A stretch of DNA of 64,000 nucleotides from the NCBI RefSeq assembly GCF_018139145.2, contig NC_059473.1:67128707-67192706 (forward strand). Reading direction: 5' to 3'. Numbering within the stretch: the stretch's first letter is position 1; each line of letters starts with the position of its first letter. This document shows positions 63,201 through 64,000 of the stretch, one piece after another. The notes beneath the pieces are model-generated. The model did not search any database, was not told the origin of the DNA, and saw only the letters and a program-made list of their open reading frames with translations. Both the position numbers and the translations under genes were made by a program. The DNA is from Gymnogyps californianus. Taxonomy: Eukaryota; Chordata; Aves; Accipitriformes; Cathartidae.

Positions 63201-63695
63201 TTTTTGAAAATCAGATGCTATCAGACATTTTGCAACTTTCTTCATAGAGGGATCATCCCCCAGAGCTGCAATGTTTTAAACTAATTTATTTATATCAAAC
63301 ATTCAGAATATAAAGTGTATATATCATATATAAAAATGTACTTATATGTACAGTGAGGCTTAAAAGAAATTCATTGCATGCAAATGCAATGTTCTGCATT
63401 TTGTTCTAGAAAACCTTTAGAAAACATTTAAAAACCAGCCATTTTACCTTTCTGTACATAAGAACAACCCATATATGTTCGTTAAGTGAAAAATGAACAA
63501 AAAAGAAAAACTATCCAAACCCAAATGATATTTAGTTATGACAAACAGCGAAGAAAGCTGAAAGGAAACACTGTTTCTTGTCACTCACCTTGCAGACATC
63601 ACACCGGCGCCCGATCACGTTGGCTTTACACTCACACTGGCCCGTCCGAGAGTCACAGATCTCTGAGAAGGAGCCATTGATGTGACAGTGACAGG
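1279..63695 (-). CDS. LAMA2: LAMA2 gene, internal segment: 20 canonical exons (laminin alpha-2)
   Basis: Laminin alpha-2 is the secreted alpha chain of merosin laminins (alpha2-beta1-gamma1 and alpha2-beta2-gamma1) in muscle and nerve basement membranes. It binds dystroglycan and integrins through LG domains that lie outside this window. Twenty minus-strand exons (63,589 down to 1,279) were defined by AG/GT borders, and their phases chain with no conflict. The joined peptide runs LE repeats, L4 (laminin IV type A), LE repeats, then coiled coil, in the same order as mammalian LAMA2. Near-identical blocks separate it from LAMA1, for example [17 protein letters not shown] and A-V-N-Q-K-N-M-T. 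Both gene ends lie outside the window. Individual exons are listed separately. The assignment as LAMA2 is from recalled family sequences, not a search. Confidence 0.96.
1443..2595 (-). other. LAMA2: LAMA2 intron, exons s-t
   Basis: About 1.15 kb of AT-rich sequence with a short T-run near 2,026-2,036. Nothing else recognised. Confidence 0.8.
2596..2712 (-). CDS. LAMA2: LAMA2 exon s: coiled coil
   Basis: 117 bp, 39 codons, phase 0-0; acceptor cacatcctatag, donor gtgagt. The peptide opens K-K-K-Q-A-V-E-D-G and contains [18 protein letters not shown]. Mammalian LAMA2 has L-K-E-G-N-D-I-L-D-E-A-N-R-L-A-D-E-I here. Confidence is slightly lower for the opening Lys run because the acceptor is short of pyrimidines. 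Confidence 0.93.
2713..4313 (-). other. LAMA2: LAMA2 intron, exons r-s
   Basis: 1.6 kb, no recognisable repeat or coding homology on either strand. Confidence 0.8.
4314..4524 (-). CDS. LAMA2: LAMA2 exon r: coiled coil
   Basis: 211 bp: 1 nt plus 70 codons, leaving in phase 0; acceptor gatgtattgcag, donor gtgagt. It encodes [23 protein letters not shown] and [11 protein letters not shown]. Hydrophobic a/d positions alternate with charged residues, as expected for a laminin trimeric coiled coil. Confidence 0.95.
4525..9011 (-). other. LAMA2: LAMA2 intron, exons q-r
   Basis: 4.5 kb. It holds a T19 run (4,781-4,799), an A18 run (5,298-5,315) and an old CR1-like fragment near 6,440-6,830. The remainder is unremarkable AT-rich DNA. 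Confidence 0.8.
6440..6830 (+). mobile_element. Degenerate CR1-like LINE 3' part
   Basis: The order of phrases resembles the 3' end of old amniote CR1: tatgcaattcattcttacag, then an in-order gaaactgg segment, then cagacaaatttatggaagaa. Heavily diverged; borders approximate. The family call rests on recall of CR1 consensus wording, not an alignment. Confidence 0.4.
9012..9174 (-). CDS. LAMA2: LAMA2 exon q: coiled coil
   Basis: 163 bp: 2 nt, 53 codons, 2 nt; acceptor gccccccctgcag, donor gtgagt. It encodes [14 protein letters not shown], then heptads with E/K-rich flanks ([16 protein letters not shown]), ending I-A-Q-D-E-L. Alignment to mammalian LAMA2 is gap-free. Confidence 0.95.
9175..13651 (-). 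other. LAMA2: LAMA2 intron, exons p-q
   Basis: 4.5 kb. It contains an old CR1-like element (about 11,300-12,260). Short plus-strand open frames of 101 and 110 codons at 12,475-13,055 show no homology I recognise and look like chance. Confidence 0.75.
11300..12260 (+). mobile_element. Ancient, degenerate CR1-like LINE fragment
   Basis: Successive phrases fit the order of CR1 ORF2/3' consensus: 'tagtgcctgttttgaagaaa', 'acatgtcaaactagatggtc', 'aatattttcattaatgattt' and finally 'aaaaaggggcaaaggggaat' with 'atgattcctctctatgaaca'. It lacks a long open frame and is clearly dead. Ends are approximate. Confidence 0.5.
13652..13763 (-). CDS. LAMA2: LAMA2 exon p: coiled coil
   Basis: 112 bp, 37 codons plus 1 nt. 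The acceptor is ggatcactag, with a weak pyrimidine tract; the donor gtattg is also weak. It encodes [25 protein letters not shown] and G-Q-F-V-K-G, one of the most LAMA2-specific stretches in the window. The weak splice signals mark this exon as a candidate for occasional skipping, but skipping 112 nt would break frame. Confidence 0.95.
15359..15902 (+). mobile_element. Avian endogenous-retrovirus LTR-like repeat, 5' end incomplete
   Basis: GC-rich island in AT-rich intron. It has the features of a common avian LTR: three tandem 45-bp units (15,363-15,497), the phrase gagtcctccccctgaggagg, an AATAAA signal at about 15,715, then gacggtaattggtgagtga-like and cttatctcgacccacgagcc text. It ends in ...ccaccaca. 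I cannot find a 5' TG terminus or a target duplication, so it may be truncated. Name of the exact family is not claimed. Confidence 0.65.
15363..15497 (+). repeat. Three tandem 45-bp units inside the LTR-like repeat
   Basis: Units begin gaaggactgca, gaagaactgca and ggaggactgtc at 15,363, 15,408 and 15,453. Each contains a cc(c/t)gtggg-type core and a gcacgctgg/acgttgg-type end. Because 45 is a multiple of three, one frame reads as a 15-residue repeat, which makes spurious open frames on both strands. Confidence 0.85.
17847..17862 (+). repeat. G16 homopolymer
   Basis: Sixteen consecutive G after a T-run. Intronic. Confidence 0.9.
18107..18150 (+). repeat. Purine-pyrimidine alternating inverted repeat
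   Basis: Left arm tgtgtatgcatgtgtgtgg and right arm cacacacatacatgcatac are imperfect reverse complements around a short gtgtataga spacer. It could form a hairpin or Z-DNA. Probably a degenerating TG microsatellite. Confidence 0.6.
19577..19675 (-). CDS. LAMA2: LAMA2 exon o: coiled coil
   Basis: 99 bp, 33 codons, phase 0-0; acceptor ctcttccccaacag, donor gtaagt. The peptide [16 protein letters not shown], ending [11 protein letters not shown], matches mammalian LAMA2 almost residue for residue. A second AG within the exon, just before R-A-P-E-R, could mislead a gene finder into starting 18 bp late. Confidence 0.95.
19676..20228 (-). other. LAMA2: LAMA2 intron, exons n-o
   Basis: 553 bp, AT-rich, with a two-copy 21-bp A/T repeat (tttattaaaataa...) at 20,031-20,070. 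Confidence 0.85.
20229..20371 (-). CDS. LAMA2: LAMA2 exon n: hinge cysteines and start of coiled coil
   Basis: 143 bp: 2 nt then 47 codons, leaving in phase 0; acceptor gttcttttccccag, donor gtatgt. [10 protein letters not shown] holds the cysteine pair at the top of the coiled coil that in laminins links the three chains. Next come hydrophobic heptads, then [13 protein letters not shown] and N-M-T-Q-E-L-K, with two N-glycosylation sequons (N-I-S, N-M-T). Confidence 0.95.
20372..29308 (-). other. LAMA2: LAMA2 intron, exons m-n (largest, 8.9 kb)
   Basis: It separates the last LE exon from the first coiled-coil exon. No CR1 or LTR recognised, which is unusual for the longest intron. Contains a G35 tract (28,521-28,555) and AT-rich stretches dense in TAAT/ATTA (24,890-25,150 and 25,780-26,040). 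No coding homology found in its short open frames. Confidence 0.8.
28521..28555 (+). repeat. G35 homopolymer
   Basis: Thirty-five consecutive G on the plus strand, followed by agggcggcacggcaggg. The plus strand is the template for LAMA2, so the pre-mRNA carries C35 and the template strand the G-quadruplex-forming run. The true length may differ because such runs are hard to sequence. Confidence 0.9.
29309..29502 (-). CDS. LAMA2: LAMA2 exon m: last LE repeats before the coiled coil
   Basis: 194 bp: 1 nt, 64 codons, 1 nt; acceptor tgcgatgtctag, donor gtacgt. It encodes [21 protein letters not shown], then G-S-L-P-V-P-C-D and [12 protein letters not shown]. The final repeat ends the short arm; the next exon begins the long arm 8.9 kb downstream, across the largest intron in the window. 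Confidence 0.95.
29503..30404 (-). other. LAMA2: LAMA2 intron, exons l-m
   Basis: 902 bp; no recognisable element. Confidence 0.85.
30405..30491 (-). CDS. LAMA2: LAMA2 exon l: short LE exon
   Basis: 87 bp: 1 nt, 28 codons, 2 nt. Two AGs lie 6 bp apart at the acceptor. The upstream one is chosen because it restores N-F-S-P-S-C as in mammals; the downstream one would drop Phe-Ser while keeping frame, so a NAGNAG-like 6-nt alternative is possible. The peptide continues [17 protein letters not shown]. Donor gtagga. Confidence 0.92.
30492..33982 (-). other. LAMA2: LAMA2 intron, exons k-l
   Basis: 3.5 kb. It holds a perfect 10-bp inverted repeat with a 4-nt loop (agctaatgag/ctcattagct, 31,738-31,761) and a GC-richer patch at 32,400-32,580 that I cannot assign. 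Otherwise nothing recognised. Confidence 0.8.
33983..34107 (-). CDS. LAMA2: LAMA2 exon k: LE repeat
   Basis: 125 bp, 41 codons plus 2 nt; acceptor cttcctctgcag, donor gtaagt (full consensus). It encodes [14 protein letters not shown], then G-F-Y-G-I-V-Q-G and C-Q-P-C-A-C-P-L. The repeated gtaagtaag at the donor makes an in-frame read-through look plausible at first, but phase with the next exon requires the border after the first two bases of the Asn codon. Confidence 0.95.
34108..34767 (-). other. LAMA2: LAMA2 intron, exons j-k
   Basis: 660 bp; nothing recognised. Confidence 0.85.
34768..34902 (-). CDS. LAMA2: LAMA2 exon j: LE repeat
   Basis: 135 bp, 45 codons, phase 0-0; acceptor ttttttattgcag, donor gtatta. 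The peptide begins S-C-S-P-G-F-Y-R-L and continues [12 protein letters not shown], ending C-D-S-E-T-S-I-C-Q. It follows mammalian LAMA2 with a few changes, for example C-V-V-C for C-V-P-C. Confidence 0.95.
34903..39384 (-). other. LAMA2: LAMA2 intron, exons i-j
   Basis: 4.5 kb. It contains an A30 run (36,577-36,606), a very AT-rich tract at 38,390-38,780, and two copies of ataagtaattaatt 50 bp apart (39,211 and 39,261). No repeat family or gene recognised. Confidence 0.8.
36577..36606 (+). repeat. A30 homopolymer
   Basis: Thirty A between ggattt and gatataaatg. No target duplication or retroposed body could be seen upstream, so it is called only as a homopolymer. Confidence 0.9.
39385..39502 (-). 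CDS. LAMA2: LAMA2 exon i: end of L4 and resumption of LE
   Basis: 118 bp: 1 nt completing the Arg codon, then 39 codons, leaving in phase 0. Acceptor ctccttttttttcag; donor gtacag. It encodes [10 protein letters not shown], a variable G/T/S/P linker, then [16 protein letters not shown]. The last piece closes the globule and re-enters the LE series. Confidence 0.95.
39503..44206 (-). other. LAMA2: LAMA2 intron, exons h-i
   Basis: 4.7 kb. The end nearest exon h holds an old minus-strand CR1 (about 42,940-43,850). The rest shows no recognised element. Confidence 0.8.
42940..43850 (-). mobile_element. Old CR1-like LINE fragment, minus strand
   Basis: Plus-strand text follows the reverse-complement CR1 consensus in order: tattccagaacttctttacc (lead-in to the 3' part), tcatattttctaacctgtga, aacactttaatcatttttgc, and later tctaattgattaatgaaaaa with ctgaatagaaaatgttgaat. 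Strongly diverged; ends approximate. Family assigned by recall. Confidence 0.5.
44207..44445 (-). CDS. LAMA2: LAMA2 exon h: L4 domain, C-terminal part, with internal triplication
   Basis: 239 bp, 79 codons plus 2 nt; acceptor ctgtctttcag, donor gtaact. The tail ([15 protein letters not shown], then M-R-Q-S-R) is canonical LAMA2. The front is not. Mammals have one block W-K-Y-Y-G-D-D-P-R-V-H-R-T-V-T-R-E-D-F; here three in-frame blocks stand in a row, starting W-E-Y-Y-G-D-D (44,439-44,395, 15 codons), W-E-Y-Y-H-D-D (44,394-44,335, 20 codons) and W-K-F-Y-G-D-D (44,334-44,275, 20 codons). That makes the exon 35 codons longer than the mammalian one. The reading frame and both splice sites are intact, so the insertion should be translated. 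Confidence 0.93.
44446..44537 (-). other. LAMA2: LAMA2 intron, exons g-h (92 bp)
   Basis: By far the shortest intron in the window, between the conserved L4 core exon and the repeat-bearing exon. Confidence 0.9.
44538..44726 (-). CDS. LAMA2: LAMA2 exon g: L4 domain, central part
   Basis: 189 bp, 63 codons, phase 0-0; acceptor tgctttgttag, donor gtaatg. It encodes [19 protein letters not shown], then P-Q-V-I-I-R-G-G and [19 protein letters not shown]. These are nearly invariant relative to mammals, so this part of L4 is under strong constraint. Only a 92-bp intron separates it from the repeat-bearing next exon. Confidence 0.96.
44727..45499 (-). other. LAMA2: LAMA2 intron, exons f-g
   Basis: 773 bp; AT-rich, nothing recognised. 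Confidence 0.85.
45500..45679 (-). CDS. LAMA2: LAMA2 exon f: L4 (laminin IV type A) domain, first part
   Basis: 180 bp, 60 codons, phase 0-0; acceptor tatgcatag, donor gtaaac. The peptide begins V-T-L-K-P-E-Q and ends [15 protein letters not shown]. The [FV]-Y-W-[KR]-L-P-x-Q-F-x-G signature is typical of L4 domains in laminin alpha chains and perlecan. No cysteines are present, as expected inside L4. Confidence 0.96.
45680..48071 (-). other. LAMA2: LAMA2 intron, exons e-f
   Basis: 2.4 kb; no repeat family recognised. A 121-codon plus-strand open frame at 46,858-47,223 has no homology I know and no splice context. Confidence 0.8.
48072..48215 (-). CDS. LAMA2: LAMA2 exon e: LE half-repeat and start of L4
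   Basis: 144 bp, 48 codons, phase 0-0; acceptor ctctctcttccag, donor gtgagt. The peptide runs [11 protein letters not shown], then [12 protein letters not shown] and [11 protein letters not shown]. This is the standard LAMA2 passage from LE into the laminin IV-A globule, with C-S-S-C-Y-C being the half LE repeat split by L4. In the pre-mRNA a U29 run starts about 20 nt upstream of this acceptor. Confidence 0.95.
48237..48265 (+). repeat. A29 homopolymer (U29 in the pre-mRNA) beside exon e acceptor
   Basis: Twenty-nine A on the plus strand, separated by 21 bases from exon e. In the LAMA2 transcript this is U29 just upstream of the normal ctctctcttccag tract. Confidence 0.9.
49560..49995 (+). 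mobile_element. CR1 LINE fragment, plus strand
   Basis: It contains gaaagacattgacatactgg, gttagagggcttggagcaca and caggagaggctgaaagaatt (standard CR1 phrases). After a gap it shows the CR1 3' end: aaatccccatccttggaagt and tggactagatgacctccata followed by ggtcccttccaa. An internal block is missing or replaced (about 49,690-49,860). No clear terminal repeat or target duplication found. Confidence 0.65.
50160..51150 (-). mobile_element. CR1 LINE fragment, minus strand, with an internal insertion
   Basis: The plus strand reads as reverse-complement CR1 in order: aatctgttccagtgctgcat, gcccttctctggatcctctc, aaaactggacaccatttcca, actgagtagagggggataaa and tctgctggtcatgctcttca, then after the insertion caggattaccactcagcct, and finally attggttctggggtactctg with caatccagccaattttcaag. 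Many mutations and no intact ORF. A 41-bp stretch at 50,687-50,727 is not CR1 but a copy of LAMA2 exon d. Confidence 0.8.
50687..50727 (-). repeat. Copy of the LAMA2 exon d 3' end and donor site, inside CR1
   Basis: Compared with 51,674-51,714, 39 of 41 positions agree by hand count (two transitions). The copied segment holds the last 34 nt of exon d plus the first seven intron bases (donor gtaggac on the minus strand), so it came from DNA, not spliced RNA. It interrupts CR1 between catgatg and catccag. Confidence 0.85.
51674..51714 (-). repeat. LAMA2: Source copy of the duplicated exon d/intron junction
   Basis: This is the functional copy: it encodes the conserved [11 protein letters not shown] ending of exon d plus its donor. 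Conservation with mammals makes it the source rather than the recipient. Confidence 0.85.
51681..51917 (-). CDS. LAMA2: LAMA2 exon d: LE repeats leading to the L4 insertion
   Basis: 237 bp, 79 codons, phase 0-0; donor gtagga. It encodes one and a half LE repeats, including the conserved [11 protein letters not shown] and G-Y-W-N-Y-P-Q-C, and ends D-H-T-G-Q-C-S-C-K. One oddity: the usual T-G-Q-C-x-C reads T-G-C-C-F-C, adding a cysteine beside the fourth LE cysteine and giving an odd number in that repeat. The last 34 nt of the exon plus its donor have a near-perfect copy at 50,687-50,727. Confidence 0.95.
51918..54408 (-). other. LAMA2: LAMA2 intron, exons c-d
   Basis: 2.5 kb with no repeat family recognised; T-run at about 53,816-53,828. 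Confidence 0.8.
54409..54545 (-). CDS. LAMA2: LAMA2 exon c: LE repeat
   Basis: 137 bp: 2 nt of a split codon, then 45 codons, leaving in phase 0 at Lys. Acceptor tctcccatgaag, less pyrimidine-rich close to the AG but with a T-run upstream; donor gtgagt. It encodes [12 protein letters not shown] followed by [12 protein letters not shown] and W-G-H-D-I, which match the mammalian LAMA2 repeat closely. An avian solo LTR sits about 0.55 kb upstream in the preceding intron. Confidence 0.95.
54546..58559 (-). other. LAMA2: LAMA2 intron, exons b-c
   Basis: 4.0 kb. It contains one solo LTR (55,098-55,689). The rest is AT-rich, with nothing recognised. Confidence 0.85.
55098..55689 (+). mobile_element. 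Solo LTR of an avian endogenous retrovirus, antisense to LAMA2
   Basis: 592 bp from TGTCCTGG to CCACGACA, flanked on both sides by GGAGG (55,093-55,097 and 55,690-55,694), a perfect 5-bp target duplication. Inside are a TATATAAA-type promoter box near 55,370, an (ATT)/(ATC) microsatellite near 55,512-55,545 and an ATTAAA polyadenylation-like signal near 55,563. No retroviral genes are present, so it is a solo LTR left by recombination. A 5-bp duplication fits ERVL-type insertion. A 157-codon open frame inside it is not a gene. Confidence 0.92.
58560..58740 (-). CDS. LAMA2: LAMA2 exon b: LE repeat
   Basis: 181 bp, 60 codons plus 1 nt, entering in phase 0. Acceptor tctgtggcag; donor gtatgt. 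The peptide begins [17 protein letters not shown] and continues through [16 protein letters not shown]. It is almost identical to mammalian LAMA2, so this is the canonical continuation of the exon ending at 63,589. It closes one LE repeat, contains a whole second one, and begins a third. Confidence 0.96.
60264..60869 (+). mobile_element. Second solo LTR of the same avian family, antisense to LAMA2
   Basis: 606 bp, clearly the same family as 55,098-55,689: shared gtagctggtacagtgct-like start region, TATATAAAC box near 60,530, cttatctcaacccacgagtt and terminal ggggttaaaccacgaca. It is flanked by ACATA at 60,259-60,263 and 60,870-60,874, a perfect 5-bp target duplication. The first base of the terminal TG has mutated to C. 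A C12 run (60,641-60,652) and ATT-rich microsatellite are internal. No viral genes. Confidence 0.92.
62429..62575 (-). CDS. LAMA2: Extra LE-type exon between LAMA2 exons a and b (candidate cassette or duplicated exon)
   Basis: This 49-codon open segment lies between exons whose mammalian counterparts are directly spliced. The acceptor (ttttcattcttaaag) is good. The best donor is cag/gtgcct, which is weak, and gives a phase 0-0 exon of 147 bp that would preserve frame. Its first 47 residues align without gaps to the start of the next canonical exon, with about 18 identities by hand count. Shared features are the opening Pro, C-x-P-C-x-C, G-S-x-S, S/D-G-x-C-x-C and T-G-[RK]-[RK]-C. The seventh LE cysteine is Ser (C-E-I-S where C-D-R-C is expected), which would leave the cysteine after it unpaired. 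Reading on past the donor stays open to a stop at 62,279-62,281, so an alternative last exon is also possible. It could equally be a decaying exon duplicate. Expression is not shown by the sequence. Confidence 0.55.
63589..63695 (-). CDS. LAMA2: LAMA2 exon a: laminin EGF-like (LE) repeat
   Basis: The 107-bp exon enters with 2 nt of a split codon and leaves in phase 0. The acceptor follows a pyrimidine tract and ends tgcag; the donor is gtgagt. It encodes seven of the eight LE cysteines: C-H-C, E-I-C, Q-C-E-C, R-R-C and D-V-C, ending at Lys. The mammalian peptide here has the same spacing (A-C-H-C-N-T-H-G-S-L-S-E-V-C). LE repeats form the rod of the short arm. The next canonical exon is 58,560-58,740, with an extra exon lying between them. 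Confidence 0.95.
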
Positions 63696-64000
63696 CTGCA
63701 GAGGAAGAAGAAGGAGCTGTTAATGTGTTTCCTGAAGCTAAATTTAATAGCCAAATGTTTACAGTGCAGCTTTTGCCACCCTGAGAAATCCAGGAAGGCA
63801 GGCCTGAGTAAAGCAGGAAGGTGTCACTCCCATACGGTGACAACACACATTAACCTACCCATATTAATGTGGAATTTTGCTCCAAACTATTGCAGTGAGA
63901 AATTTTGCCTCAAGTTCATAAACAATTTGTTTCATATGCTCCTCTCAGATCAAAACAGGATGTTTAGGGCACATTGCTGAGTACTTGCCCCGAAACTTCG
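63696..64000 (-). other. LAMA2: LAMA2 intron (partial), before exon a
   Basis: 305 bp of intron; the preceding LE exon lies beyond the window edge. Nothing else recognised. Confidence 0.75.

Larger units (their letters stand above)
58741..63588 (-). other. LAMA2: LAMA2 intron between canonical exons a and b
   Basis: 4.8 kb in the canonical model. It holds the extra LE-type exon (62,429-62,575), a second solo LTR (60,264-60,869) and an A17 run at about 62,213-62,230 beside the extra exon. Confidence 0.85.

Noticed and set aside
1279..63695. LAMA1 instead of LAMA2
   Set aside because: LAMA1 differs at the diagnostic places: it lacks the T-A-D-G-E-Q-T block and the Q-R-A-P-E-R-L segment, and its L4 motifs differ, whereas the exons here match LAMA2 at each.
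63978..64000. Possible end of the preceding LE exon with a GC donor (gcaagt on the minus strand)
   Set aside because: Only a dozen putative exon bases are visible, without a cysteine pattern; a GC donor cannot be supported on that.

Overview
The window is vertebrate nuclear DNA, and the repeats point to a bird, probably a neoavian. It is AT-rich and mostly intron. The recognisable repeats are CR1 LINE fragments and LTRs of an avian endogenous-retrovirus type; I see no Alu, B1/B2 or L1. I found one gene, on the minus strand and open at both ends: LAMA2, the laminin alpha-2 (merosin) chain. Twenty exons (about 3.08 kb, about 1,027 codons) were read by hand from AG/GT borders. Their phases join without a break and the peptide follows mammalian LAMA2 throughout, including the diagnostic coiled-coil motif T-A-D-G-E-Q-T and the L4 motif Y-G-G-K-L-K-Y.

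Layout, read in the direction of transcription from high to low coordinates. 63.7-48.1 kb: cysteine-rich laminin EGF-like (LE) repeats. 48.1-39.4 kb: the laminin IV type A (L4) domain, inserted inside an LE repeat. 39.5-29.3 kb: the LE repeats that follow it. 20.4-1.3 kb: start of the long heptad-repeat coiled coil through which alpha, beta and gamma chains join. The N-terminal LN domain lies beyond 64,000. The rest of the coiled coil and the LG1-5 globules lie below position 1. Introns hold two solo LTRs with perfect 5-bp target duplications, one 5'-incomplete LTR-like repeat, five CR1 fragments, and several long homopolymers (G35, A30, A29). I found no other protein gene, tRNA, rRNA or CRISPR.

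Three things stand out. (1) The L4 exon at 44,207-44,445 carries three tandem copies of a roughly 20-residue W-x-Y/F-Y-x-D-D block where mammals have one, adding 35 residues. (2) There is an extra, phase 0-0, LE-type exon at 62,429-62,575. It aligns without gaps to the next canonical exon, has no mammalian LAMA2 counterpart that I know of, and lacks one disulfide cysteine. (3) A 41-bp near-perfect copy of an exon/intron junction of this gene, donor site included, sits inside a CR1 element about 1 kb away, which looks like templated filler DNA.
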